In this document: positions 22,141 to 33,892 of the stretch, piece by piece
How positions within the stretch are numbered: the first letter of the stretch is position 1
Layout: every line of letters begins with the position of its first letter
Assembly (NCBI RefSeq): GCF_000346465.2
Contig: NC_034012.1
Span: 24,195,811-24,259,810 of the forward strand
DNA length: 64,000 nucleotides
Reading direction: 5' to 3'
Source of the DNA: Prunus persica
Lineage: Eukaryota > Streptophyta > Magnoliopsida > Rosales > Rosaceae
Program-made: the position numbers and the translations under genes
The notes under the pieces: model-generated
Databases searched by the model: none
Seen by the model: the letters and a program-made list of their open reading frames with translations, nothing else
What the model was told of the DNA's origin: nothing

Positions 22141-22700
22141 AATCAGTAAAGACAAAGATCTCTACTAAGCAGGACATTTAAAAATATAGAGGAGCAACAA
22201 TTGTTCAACGATGATCGTTTGAACCTCCTTCACCAATCCAACTTTATCAAGATTTATTTAGAGACTACATCCGGGAGACCAGATGACACATATAAATTCA
22301 GGATAAGCACAACAGGAGCAAAAGTTTTTGATGAAATCTATAACCAAATAGCAGAACAAATTGAAGTCGAAGACAACGACAACTCATATTGGAATAGCTC
22401 ATGAGAAGAAGAGCTACACAAAATAGACAACATGAAGGAAGCATAGTTCCACGTGGAGACCTCATCCTTTCATGGGAAGTATCATCCCAGCAGATGAAGA
22501 ATAATTTCCAACCTTTTTGGCTCCATATGACATCATCTAAAAAGAAGAAACCTTTTTGGCTCTATACAAAATCATCTGAAAAGAAAAAATAGAAAGACTC
22601 CTTAGGCAATATAAAAATGAATAAGGGCATTATTGTCCAAACACTTTAATTTTGTCCTTTATAAATACTTCATCCATTTTGGGCTGAATCATAAGTTCTC
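22141..22700 (+). other. Unassigned ORF fragments with downstream TATA-like sequence
   Basis: A 67-codon frame at 22201-22404 contains FIKIYLETTSGRPDDTYKFR and FDEIYNQIAEQIEVEDNDNS. A second 63-codon frame at 22401-22592 overlaps it by four bases and ends in two tandem copies (~40 bp each, 22509-22590) of PFWL...SSKKK coding. A tttataaatactt box follows at ~22660. The layout could be a fragment of a plant pararetrovirus-like or retroelement ORF plus promoter, but I do not recognise the protein. Treat as unassigned. Confidence 0.3.
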
Positions 22701-23057
22701 CTTTAATAATTTGTGGCAATGACTGAGATTATACTTTTGTCCACCAGATTCGTAGAATGCTTGCTGTATTTAAATTGTGGTTTGTGCGATTCATTTTTTT
22801 GCCTTAATTCTACAGTAATAGCGGTTGTCTTCACTAAAATTTTCTCATTTGTTTATACTAACACCTACCATTTTCTAAAATTGTAGCAACATAATCAACA
22901 CCCCTTGATTTGATTCTATTAAAGCTCGGGTGTTTTGGCCTAATTCTCTTATACCTATTTAATAAATTGTCACAATTGTTCTAAGTTCGTTATCAATTGA
23001 TTAAATAGATTGAGGTTATAGTTTTGTCTATTAGATTGATAGAATGCTTGATGTATC
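22700..23057. repeat. Two diverged copies of a ~70-bp segment
   Basis: ATTATACTTTTGTCCACCAGATTCGTAGAATGCTTG at ~22729-22764 is echoed by GGTTATAGTTTTGTCTATTAGATTGATAGAATGCTTG at ~23014-23050, 285 bp apart. The second copy runs into the LINE tail. This may be an old tandem duplication interrupted by the LINE. Confidence 0.55.
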
Positions 23058-23450
23058 TTTTTTTTATTTTTATCAAAGGAAAAATCTTCTTTACTTTCAG
23101 TAACAGTCAACATGACATACAAAAGGACACCCAGAAAAACCTTGCCATGAACTAGTCAAGGAAAAAGAGTACCACACACTTACTGCAAAAGACTAAATTT
23201 CTTCTCTAGTCACTGAAAATGTAGGCCATAATCAATGTGGAGCCAACCCAGCCCAAAACAATCGCCGTTGCTGTAAGCCAAATTGAGCCAAAAGGTGCGC
23301 CGTTGTATCTCCTTGGCAAGGCTAATAAAACACTTCTTGTACTTGTAAATGCACCAATAGATTCCTCACATCCTTAACTAGATTGCCTAGATTACTCAAA
23401 CATTCGCCAGAACCCGTAACAAGCGTCACAACCTCTTGAGAATTCGAGAA

Positions 23451-24258
23451 TCAAAAGCCATATGAAAATTCCAGTAACCTCTCCATAAAGCCATGAACAA
23501 CCCTTCCTACATCGCCCGAGTTCAATTCCCAGAACATCAAGTCCAGCCGATCCATCACAAGTAAAACCGCAAAGAAACTCACCATCTTGATTGCCAAACG
23601 AACCCCCAATCCACGCACAGTACTCCCAGTCACCACTGCACCGTCACAATTAAGAACTAGTGAATGGTGTGACATTTTAATCCAGAACTGCCCCCATGCA
23701 TTGACTTAAGGCAACCCGATAACCAGATTTTATAGAATATTTTCCATCATTAGCAAAGAACCAATATTTACGATCATCTAAACGTATCACCAAGCCCAAA
23801 GGAATACTCATAATTGCCTCACAGTCCTCTTGAGTAAAATATTGACTTAGCAAAGGCATGTTCCAAGCACCAAAAGATGTTAACAAATCAGCCACTCTTG
23901 CCTGTGGCGACAATCCCAAATTAAGAAGAGATATAAAGGTGAAGGGCCTTGGGATCCAACGATCTTGGAAAACCTGCACAGAAGTCTCATTACTAATTCA
24001 CCAAATCAACCCTGCATCAATCACTTGTCTTCCCCAGAGAATGGAGCGCCAAATAAGAGAGGGGATGGTACCAACCTCCGCACTCATAAAATCCCCATCG
24101 GGATAATATCTTGCATGTAGAATCCTTGCCACCAAAGAAGAAGGGTTTTCAATAAGCCTCCATGCTTGCTTGGCCACCATCGTTTTATTAAAAGCTTCAA
24201 AAAATTTAAAGCCAAGGCCATCGAAGCATTTTGGCTGACATAGTTTGTTCCAATTCAT
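23451..24258 (-). pseudogene. LINE C-terminal region: zf-RVT-like and RNase H, broken frames
   Basis: Three consecutive frames read as parts of one protein: NWNKLCQPKCFDGLGFKFFE and MVAKQAWRLIENPSSLVARI (24258-23998), then DRWIPRP and KYSIKSGYRVALSQ (23979-23677), then VLNCDGAVVTGSTVRGLGV (23675-23451). The last is the start of an RNase H fold with its first catalytic Asp. Order and strand match a plant L1-like LINE ORF2 C-terminus. Frame changes mark decay. Confidence 0.75.
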
Positions 24259-24291
24259 CCAATGAATACTTTATTTACCAGCTTTTCCCCA

Positions 24292-25212
24292 TCAATACCG
24301 AGCCATCATTAACGATAATTCACTACATAGAGGAGGAAGTGCCTGTGCAACTGCTTTGATAAGCACTTCTTTCCCTGCCACAGAGAGTAATTTTGAATTC
24401 CAGCCATGGAGCTTTTTCCACAAACAGTCTCGCACAAATTGAAACATGTTAATCTTGCTACGCATTGCTAAAGTAGGCAAACCTAAATACTTTTCATGGC
24501 ACTCCACCAACTTTACTCCCATCAATGACGAAATTAGTCTCTTCATAATAGGATCAGTTTTTGGGCTAAAACAAGCCTCCGACTTCTCAAAATTTATTTT
24601 CTGACTTGATGTCTGCTCATAACTTCTCAGAATATTTAGCAATTGGGAACAATCTGATAAATGGGCATTGCAAAATAATAAACTATCATCAGCAAAAAAG
24701 AGGTGAGACAAAGTAGGAGCTCCATGCGCCACCGAGACCCCGTGAATACGTTTATCTAATTGAGCCTTTGTTAAATGTGCTGATAACCCTTCTGCACAAA
24801 ACAGGAAGAGGTACGGCGATGGTGGATCCCCTCGCCTTAAACCTCTTGTAGGAACAATCATGCCAGTAGGTTGCCCCATGACTTGAACCAAATACAAAAC
24901 AGTTGTCACAGAATCCATAATCAAGCTCACCCAACGACTATTGAAGCCCACTCTTTGAAGCATACCCTTTAAGAAAGGCCACTCAACCCGATCATAAGCT
25001 TTAGACATGTCCAACTTAAGAACCATCTTCTTTAACTTCTTATTCGCCCTTCGTTTAATGGCATGTATACTCTCAAATGCAGCAATGATATTGTCAGTAA
25101 TTAGTCTTGGTGGAACAAAAGTACTTTGAAATTCAGAAATCACATGAGGCATAATTTTCTTCAAGCGAACTACTAACACCTTAGAGATAATTTTGTAGAC
25201 AATCGAGCACAA
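24292..25212 (-). pseudogene. LINE reverse transcriptase domain
   Basis: An open stretch of 306 codons carrying the RT blocks in order: SIVYKIISKVLVVRLKKIMP, LKLDMSKAYDRVEW (block A, catalytic Asp), GLRRGDPPSPYLFLFCAEGL, and HLFFADDSLLF with the F-A-D-D active site (about 24682-24699), then FEKSEACFSPKTD and YLGLPT. In the GDPxSPYLF motif the usual Leu is Pro. The domain is part of a larger ORF2 that is interrupted both upstream and downstream, so this is a remnant. Confidence 0.92.
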
Positions 25213-26433
25213 ACTAATAGGACGAAACTAGGTAACTTGTGTCAAATTATCCACTTTCGGAATGAGAGTGATGAGAGTATGGTTGATTTCTTTCACACTT
25301 CCCCCACCATTAAGCACTTGTAGATAAAATCCCACCACGTAATTACTGACAACATCCCAATATTTTTAATAAAAAATAGCTGGTAAACTATCCATACTAG
25401 GGAAAAGGCAAATACAATCAACCATTTTGCTCCGGAGTAATCACTGGTCTCACGACATCTAGTATTCCGTCGACATTCTGGGCACCAAGTGAAGAGAAAA
25501 GCTATTGAAAATAGTTACAAAAAACTGAGCCCACTGCATTTTTAGAAGAAACCCAAACATAGTCTGAATCAAACACTCTAAAAAAATTCTTGCGCCCTCT
25601 GAGTTTTCCATGAGCATGGGAAAACTTGGTATTCTTGTCACCAGATTTTAACCACGCTACGAGACCATTGCCACCATAAAGTTTCCTCTTGCTCTAGCAA
25701 AACATCCAGCTCATTAGTCAACTGACGTTGATATTGGGTGGCATGTGGGGTCAATTCACGACCCTGTATAGCGCTTAACTTATCTTGCACACCCCGAATT
25801 TGCCTGGGAAGAAGTCCAACCTTTTTTATGTTCCAAGAAAGTAGAGAAGTCTGACATGACATAATCTTGTCAACCACTATGCCACCCTCACCTCCCCAAG
25901 CCTGGGTTATTGTTTCTTGACAACCATCAATAGTAGTCCACATCTCTTCAAACATAAAATGCCGATGTCTCCTTCCTGTATTAGTCACTCCAAATATAAG
26001 TAAAATAGGTAAATGGTCAGACACAAAGGAATTAATATGTGAGTACGCATATCTGGAAAGGCCAACAACATCTCATCATTAGCCATCACCCTATCTAACC
26101 GGAGCTTTACATTCCCTTCACCTTGCCATCTATTTTCCATGTAAACTTGTACCTTGTATAATTCATCACCATTAAGCCATAATCATTAAGAGCCTCGCCA
26201 AACTCATGCATCTGTGACATAGGTCTAAACCTTCTTCCCCAATATTTGCTTGCCCATAGGATTTTATTAAAATCTCCACCAATTACCCACGGTCCACTGC
26301 CATTTCCACCCAACCTGCACAATAGCTCCCAAGAATGCTTTCGAAGATTTGTTTCAGATGTGTTCAGCTTTGGGGTGATTATACTAGAGATCGTAAGTGG
26401 CAAGAAGAGTATATCACTACTACAAAAAAGCAA
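25213..26433 (-). pseudogene. LINE endonuclease C-terminal part and linker
   Basis: The 26433-26107 frame contains GPWVIGGDFNKILWASKYWG with the G-D-F-N motif and later TRYKFTWKIDG. The 26024-25638 frame begins SDHLPILL, the catalytic S-D-H motif of apurinic-type endonucleases, followed by a helical linker typical before RT. A frameshift or stop separates them. The first bases (26415-26433) belong to the CACTA end, not to the LINE. Confidence 0.8.
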
Positions 26434-26439
26434 AAAGAC

Positions 26440-27700
26440 GACGGTAAATCACCGTCGTGTATTTGGTTTTTCAATGGTCGTGGAATCCACCGTCATCTTT
26501 TCCCTCATAAACCACGACGCTAAATAACCGTCGTTGTTAAACAATACAACGTCATCAAAAAATACAAAACGACGTCTTTGTACTGCAAAAAGATCTAAAA
26601 AAAGCAATCGAGGATGATAATAGACGACCAATTCTCTAAAAACACCGTCGTTAAAAAGGGAAAATATGACACATATTAAGAGAACAAAGCCGCAAGATAG
26701 ACATACAACGACGACAATAAAAATACGCCGACGTTAAATATAATTTTCACGACAATAAAAAATATGACGTCTTTAAATACATTAGAAGACGACGTTATTG
26801 ATACCTACTACGTCGCACATATAAACACAACCGTCGTACAATTAATTTTCCACTTCGATTTTTCGATAAAAGATGACGTGGAAATAGTTGTCAGTGTCAT
26901 TATTTACGACGTATGTGTTTCTATAGTAGACGTTGAAAAACTAAACAACGTCAGTTACAAATATATGAGAGTCGTATTAAAAAATTTATACGTCCTATTT
27001 TCAGAAACAAACAACGACCATAAATATTAGACGTTGTTAAATACAACAACGTCGGAAAACAATAAAAACAGACGTGTTTAGTCTGCTAAAGTTCTACAAC
27101 GTCTCTTATTTACAAAAAACCGTCGTGAAATAAATTTTCCACTTCGATTTTTCTAAAAAAGATGACGTGGAAATAGTTGTCAGTGTCATTATTTACGACG
27201 TATACATTTATATAGTCGACGTTGTATTTATATGTATTCATTACTCACGACGCACTTAATAATATAGACGACGTTGAACGTCTAAACAACGTCGGTTCCA
27301 AATAAATGAGAGCCGTATTACAGAACATATAGACGGCGTAGATTATGATGGGAGCCGTATTACAAATAACGTCGTTTAATTGTTATTAGACGGCGGTTAT
27401 AATGAATTTCCGTCGGAATTAATTTCGTTCCTCTTCGTTTATAAAAGAACTTGCGACGTGGAAAATGTATGATGACGTCGTATTTTTTAACGTTCAGATT
27501 ACATATCTCGTTTTTTAGACGTCGGTATTATGGGATTGGAGTCGTGTTATTTTGAATTACATGGCGGTTCTTTATCCTTCACCGACGTGATATCCTGAAT
27601 AATTGCTTCACAATAGCGTCGTGGTTCTTCATTGTTACGTTGCTTTAAGACGTCGGTAAATATGCTGAATAACTGATTCACAATAACGTCGTGTTTTATT
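26440..27700. repeat. CACTA left subterminal repeat region
   Basis: Dozens of copies of ACGAC(G)/CGTCGT-type motifs in both orientations, spaced roughly every 15-40 bp in AT-rich DNA. It includes a direct duplication of a ~67-bp block (TTTTCCACTTCGATTTTTC..., near 26847 and 27137). In En/Spm-type elements such arrays bind the TNPA protein, and that role is inferred here. Confidence 0.9.
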
Positions 27701-27775
27701 TGAACGTAGAAAGTGAAGAAATCACATTACAATATATTACAAAATTAATGTCATACACTGCCAATTACATAAGCA

Positions 27776-30700
27776 TCATTCAATCCATATATCTTCACAC
27801 CCATCTCGAATATTTTGACCGCCTAACTCACCTACCAGTTCATCAAATGTGTCAACATTTGGCATCCCTCTAGTAAATGGCTCACACTCAATTATCACAT
27901 CACCTAATACTTCATCACCAATAACATCATTATATTCTCTACTAGGCATTGATAACACTACCGACCAACCACGATGCATCGGGTCGTCAACAAAAAATAT
28001 TTGTTTGACTTGAGAAGCCAAAACAAATTGGTCATTCCTATGTCCAATTTTACTCAAATCTACAAGGGTAAATCCAAGTTCGTCGACTACAAGACCAGAA
28101 CTATCTATCCAATCACACCTAAAGACTGGGATTGTAAACTTTTGGTAGTCAAGGTCCCAAATTTCTTGAATGACACCATAGAAACCCATATTTGAGAGAA
28201 TTGGGTTTTTATCCTTGGCACTAGCAACTTGCATGGTATGTGCAAGTAAATAAACTCCACTATTTTGAGTTGTCCGCACATCATCTTGTGCCTTGATATT
28301 GAATTTAATACCTTTAATAAGATAGCTCCTATATAATGGCACTGACATGTTTGGACCAGCTGCTAGCCACCTTAAATTTTCTGATACGCCATGATTGTCT
28401 TCCTCAAGTTCACTTTGAACCTGCAAATTAATCATATCTTAATTCATCCTAACATATAAATAAGAAGAAAATTAAAAGAGAAATACGTTATTCAACAACA
28501 TATACCTTGAAGCGTAGCCATTGAATGAAAGTGCTATTGTGCTTATCCTGCAGCCACTTTGTTCTCTTTCTAAATTTTGGATAAGCAGTCTTGATGTGGA
28601 TCATATGTTGCCTACATGACACGAAAAATTCAAGCATTACGGTCCCAAATATATAAGATAAACATAAGAAATAATTTTAAATGGAAACTTAAAGAATAAA
28701 ACTCATACGTACTCGATATAAGGTAGGACTTCCTCCGTATTCTCCAAGACATATAGATGTGCTTGATTCAACAGGTCCTGATCAACTACGCTCACTGTGC
28801 AACCTGATAATGGCTTTGAAACTCCCATCTTTTGGCTTGAAGGCACTCCAACTGTACTAACATCTGATAAATGCTGAGTACAAAACTCTACCGCTTCTTC
28901 AGCTATATACCGCTCAGCAATGCAACCTTCGGGACGAGTACGATTCTGAACATACCCCTTCAGCACTTTCATATATCTTTCAAACGGATACATCCACCTA
29001 AAATATACTGGCCCACATAGACGAACTTCTCTGACAAGATGTACTACTAGATGAACCATGATATCAAAGAATGAAGGGGGAAAGTACTTCTCAAGCAAAC
29101 ACAGAGTAACTACTACATCTTCTTCCAACTTATCTAGCTTGGAAACATCAACAGTCTTTGCACATATAGCATTGAAGAAGAAGCACAAACGAGTTATTGC
29201 ATACCTTGCAGGCTTCTCCAAAACAGAACGAATTGCCACAGGGAGCAATTGTTGCATTAAGGTATGACAATCATGTGATTTAAGGCCAAGAAGTCTTGAA
29301 TCTTGTACAGATACAAGATTTTTAATATTTGAAGAATAACCTTCAGGGACCTTCATACCATAGAAAGAATTGCAAACCTCTCTCTTCTCTGCTCTTGACA
29401 AATTCCAAGGCCCAGGAGGCAAACGAGTACGTCTTTCTCCATACTCGGGTTGCAAATCAGTTTTGACCCCCATGTTCAATAAATCTAATCGAGCAGCAAT
29501 CCCATCTTTATTTTTTCCAGGGATCTCCAGCAATGTACCAATGATACTATCGCAAACATTCTTCTCAATGTGCATAACATCTAGGGCATGCCTCACAGGA
29601 AGGTATTTCCAATACTCGAGATCAAAGAATATTGATTTCTTCTTCCAACAAACTCTGTCACCATTTTCAACCATATGCAGCACTTCTTCTCCGGTTAATG
29701 GCTCTGGAGGTATGCCATATTCAGGTTTCCCATTAAAAGCTGCACGTTGCCTCCTATATGGATGATTGATTGGTAACCATTTTCTATGCCCAATGTAACA
29801 AATTTTGTGGCCATTTTTCAACCTGTGACTAGGTGTATCATCGCCGCATATTGGACAAGCTTTATATCCTTTAACAACACAACCAGATAAGTTTCCATAG
29901 GCGGGGAAATCATTAATTGTCCACATTAATGCAGCTCTGAGTGTAAAGTATTCTCCATTATGTGCATCATACACTCCTCTAATCCCAACCCACAAGGATT
30001 TTAAATCATCAATCAAAGGCTCCAAGTAGACGTCTATATCATTTCCGGGTTGTTTAGGACCGGAAATCAATAAGGTTAACATCATGAACTTTCGTTTCAT
30101 GCACAGCCATGGAGGGAGATTATATGTAACTAAGATAACCGGCCAACAACTATATCTGCTACTTAGAGAACTGTGGGGATTGAATCCATCAGATGAAAGA
30201 GCCAATCTCAAGTTTCTCGGCTCATTACCAAACTCAGGCCATTTATCATCAAGAAGTTTCCAAGACGGGGAATCCGCCGGATGAGACATCTGACCGTCAA
30301 TTGATTTTCTAGCAACATGCCACCAAGTCAAACTCTTAGCTGTCTCATGTGATTGAAACATCCTTTTAAACCTTGGAATTGGGGGAAAATACCACACCAC
30401 CTTCGCTGGCACACCCTCTTTCAAGATTGCATCTTTGCCTTCCTTCCACCTTGAGATACCACAAGTAGGACAATTAGTTGAATCCTCATACTCCTTCCTA
30501 TACAAGATGCAATCATTGGGGCATGCGTGCATTTTCTCATAACTCAGCCCCAATGCACACAAAGTCTTTTTAGCCTCATACATGGAGGTTGGTATTGTAT
30601 TTCCTTCTGGAAGCAAATCGCCTTGAAGTATCAATAATTCTGTAAAACAGACATCACTCATCCCATGTTTTGCCTTCAAATTATACAACTTCACTAATGC

Positions 30701-31126
30701 CGATAACTTCGTGTACTTTCTACAACCAGGGTACACTGGTTGATCTCCATCCCCAATCACATTGGCAAACTCATACGGATCCGAACCAAAATCACCAAAA
30801 TCATTATCATCCATATCAATTTCTTCAGACACAAAACTGTACCTACTATGGCCATCATCTTCTTCAACATTTCTACTAGCATTAGTAGTTGCTTCCCAAG
30901 GTTCTCCGTGAAATGTCCAATTCTTATAGCTTTGGTCAATTCCATTAAAGTATAAGTGATCCCTTATAATTCCAACCCCAAACAACTTCAAATTAACACA
31001 TTTAACACATGGACAACGGATATGTGTTGTAGTTAGAAGATTTTCTACAGCAAAGTTCAAAAATGCTTCCACCCCAAACTCATATGCCTTCGATCTTCTA
31101 TCCGAGTGCATCCATGACTTATCCAT
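27776..31126 (-). CDS. CACTA TNP2 transposase, apparently intact (1,054 aa)
   Basis: Three coding exons, complement of 28713-31126, 28506-28611 and 27776-28420, join in frame (2,414, 106 and 645 nt) with GT-AG introns. The ATG at 31124-31126 (MDKSWMHSDRRS) starts the transposase-associated domain with its CPCVKC finger (~residues 35-45). Next comes the TNP2/Transposase_21 domain (~180-450), including HACPNDCILYRKEYED, CPTCG, LTWWHVARKSIDGQMSHPAD and CPICGDDT. DUF4218 follows at ~570-700 (PPGPWNLSRAE, FRWMYPFERYMKVLKGYVQN). The exon-2 peptide QHMIHIKTAYPKF and EHN-like DKHNSTFIQWLRFK lead into DUF4216 (~870-940, LIKGIKFNIKAQDDV). This is the full domain order of plant CACTA transposases, which bind the CACTA termini and cut the element out. 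A leader exon ending near 31945 and an ~800-nt leader intron are inferred. Confidence 0.93.
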
Positions 31127-31135
31127 CTCCGACAC

Positions 31136-31944
31136 TATAACCTATTATCTATAATAAAGTGAAAATACAGGCAATGACCATCACTATAGCAGATTATACA
31201 ATGATCTAATCGCAAGTAATAAACAACAGAGACGACGGGTTTTAATCAAAAACAGACGTATTTGGCATATATAGACGACGGATTTTCAACAGACGTCGTC
31301 TATTATACGTAATACAAACGACGGTTTATGAAAAAACCGTCGTGTATAAGTAATACAACGACGGTAGTTTAAAAACACCGTCGTGTAATCGTCGTCGTAC
31401 GCCTTAAAATTCGTCGTGTCTCAGTTTATTTTCAAGAACACAAAACCCATTAAGAACACAACATATATATGAAACCAAGCAAGAAACCAACATATACATG
31501 AAACCAAGCATGAAAACAATAAATCCATTCCCAATTCAACATAACATAGGGTGATTAAAAGATACGACAAAATTAAATCCATTCCCAATTCAACATAACA
31601 GATAATGTAATCCATGAACCCATTAAACAGAAAATCCATGAACCCATACCTATAAGCATTGGTGCACTTTGCACCTTCTCCAGAGCGGAAAATGACAAGA
31701 TCAAATAAAGGTGTCCTTTTGCTGGAAATCATTTGGAAGTTGGTGATGTGTCTTTTTGTGTTGATTTCCAGCAAAAGTACACCTTTATTTGATCTTGTCA
31801 TGAACCCATTAAACAGAAAATCCATGAACCCATACCTATAAGCACATTATTAACAGATCGCAAAGCATATACCTAAAACCCTTTAACAAAACAACCTAAT
31901 ATCATTCAATGAATTTACAAGGGGAAGATAGGGTTTGTACTTAC
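31136..31944 (-). other. Inferred 5'-leader intron of TNP2, carrying a hairpin
   Basis: On the minus strand a donor CCT|GTAAGTAC lies at ~31944 and an acceptor just upstream of the ATG at ~31136. The sequence contains ACGACG-type motifs at its 3' end, a 44-bp direct repeat (CATGAACCCATTAAACAG..., near 31614 and 31800) and between these the 40-bp-arm hairpin. A short upstream exon (about 31945-32060) would be the transcribed leader. Confidence 0.5.
31692..31801. repeat. Near-perfect hairpin, 40-bp arms, 30-nt loop
   Basis: ATGACAAGATCAAATAAAGG... at 31692-31731 is the inverse of 31762-31801 with one mismatch. It is flanked on both sides by a direct repeat containing CCATGAACCCATACCTATAA. A transcript of either strand would fold into a miRNA-precursor-sized foldback. 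Whether it is processed is unknown. Confidence 0.95.
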
Positions 31945-32294
31945 AGGTTGGACGAGCTCACAGATTCGACGAGCCTGGAGAGTGCAACTTTTAATTAGAG
32001 CAGAAGTGAGAGAGCGAAATGTTATGTCGCGTGAAATCTGAAATTTTAGGTTTCAGGGATCGAAGTATAAGACTAAGAGCCAAATCTAAAAAAATTTAGG
32101 TCGCGCGAAAATTTTTAGAGCGCGCGCGTTATAAAACGTCGAAAGAAAAACCAAGGCGAAAGTTCTACAAGTACCGACGTAAATTTAATATTCCACGACG
32201 GAAACTTCATTTTTCGGATTAAGAACGTAAGGCCGTTCATTTTTCGGATTAATTTTAAATTTATTTTGAATTTTTTATATAACGACGACTGAAA

Positions 32295-33535
32295 AACCAC
32301 GTCGGTGTTAAGAAATTAAAGACGTTGTAAATTATATAAACCGACTTACATATTAAAATAACGTCGTTTAAAGCGTAAACCATGTCGTATGTTTTACTGT
32401 ACGACGTAAAATATGTATTCCACGACCCAACCACCGTCGTTAAAAATTAATACACTAAACCCATAAAATTAAATTATACAATTTAAAAAATTAAGTTTAT
32501 AAAAGGTTTTATGGTTTTAAAGCCTAACATATAACATAGACTACCCAAAAATTATACTTTAAAAATAAACCCCAATAAATAACAACACTAATCTCTAAAC
32601 CCTAGACTCTAAACCCTAAACCATAAAAATAGAAGTGATTTTATGACTCATCAAAACAATTTTGTTTTGGATGGTCATTTTAAATTTTTGTTATTCAAAA
32701 TGAATTTTTTCAAGGTTTATGTGGAAGAAAATATATCAATGACTTCATAGGAGTTGACTTTTCAATTTTCTGATTTATTTTATATTTATTTTGAATATTT
32801 TGATATAAAAATAATAAAATATTCTTACCATACAACAAACCACGTCGGTGTTAAATAAATTGTAGACGTTGTAAATTGTAATAGACTACTAAGTCGTTAA
32901 AATGACGTCGTTAAAATGAGAAACCACGTCGGTGTTAAGAAATTAAAAACGTTGTAAATTATATAAACCGACTTACATATTAAAATGACGTCGTTTAAAG
33001 CGTAAACCATGTCGTATGTTTTACTGTACGACGTAAAATATGTATTCCACGACCCAACCACCGTCGTTAAAAATTAATACCCTAAACCCATAAAATTAAA
33101 TTATACAATTTAAAAAATTAAGTTTATAAAAGGTTTTATGGTTTTAAAGCCTAACATATACCCTAGACTACCCAAAAATTATACTTTAAAAATAAACCCC
33201 AATAAATAACAACCCTAATCTCTAAACCCTAGACTCTAAACCCTAAACCATAAAACTAGAAGTGATTTTATGACTCATCAAAACAATTTTGTTTTGGATG
33301 GTCATTTTAAATTTTTGTTATTCAAAATGAATTTTTTCAAGGTTTATGTGGAAGAAAATATATCAATGACTTCATAGGAGTTGACTTTTCAATTTTCTGA
33401 TTTATTTTATATTTATTTTGAATATTTTGATATAAAAATAATAAAATATTCTTACCATACAACAAACCACGTCGGTGTTAAATAAATTGTAGACGTTGTA
33501 AATTGTAATAGACTACTAAGTCGTTAAAATGAGAA
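32295..33535. repeat. Tandem duplication, ~627-bp unit, two near-identical copies
   Basis: Copy 1 starts AACCACGTCGGTGTTAAG at ~32295 and copy 2 at ~32922. Only scattered substitutions separate them, and the second copy lacks ~13 bp near its end (GACGTCGTTAAAAT). Each copy has ACGACG motifs at its ends and a stretch with AAACCCTA words in the middle. It lies between the two divergent or tandem CACTA genes' non-coding regions. Confidence 0.9.
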
Positions 33536-33892
33536 ACCATGGCGGCTATTTAACTATACGACGTAAAATATATATTTTACGACTTAACCGCAGTCGTTAC
33601 ATAAACGTCGTCGATTATACCCTGAACCCTTAAGAAATTGAAGATATTGTAAACCATTAACGACTCAATTGTTCAAAGAACGTCGTCTAACTATTTTTTT
33701 ACGTCGTATTTGTTTAAAACACGCAACAACAAAATACGACGGTTATTGACTTTATTAGGTCGTTGGAAAAGTATTACACGTCGGTTAAGCAATTTGTATG
33801 TTTGTTTTTTTTTTAATTTAAGAAAACCTCAACAAATTTTTACATTACATATTATAGAGAAAATTGGTACATTATACATAAATATCAAGTGT

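Larger units (their letters stand above)
23058..26414 (-). mobile_element. LINE (non-LTR retrotransposon), 3' portion, decayed
   Basis: Read on the minus strand: the rest of the apurinic-endonuclease domain, reverse transcriptase, a zf-RVT-like region and an RNase H start, ending in a short A-rich tail (reverse complement of tttttttattttta at 23059-23075). The 5' portion lies 14 kb away at 40576-42036. The two halves were separated by insertion of the CACTA element. Multiple stops and frameshifts show it is dead. Confidence 0.88.

Noticed and set aside
32590..33260. AAACCCTA-type words resembling telomere repeats
   Set aside because: Only a few interspersed copies within the duplicated CACTA segment, not a tandem array.
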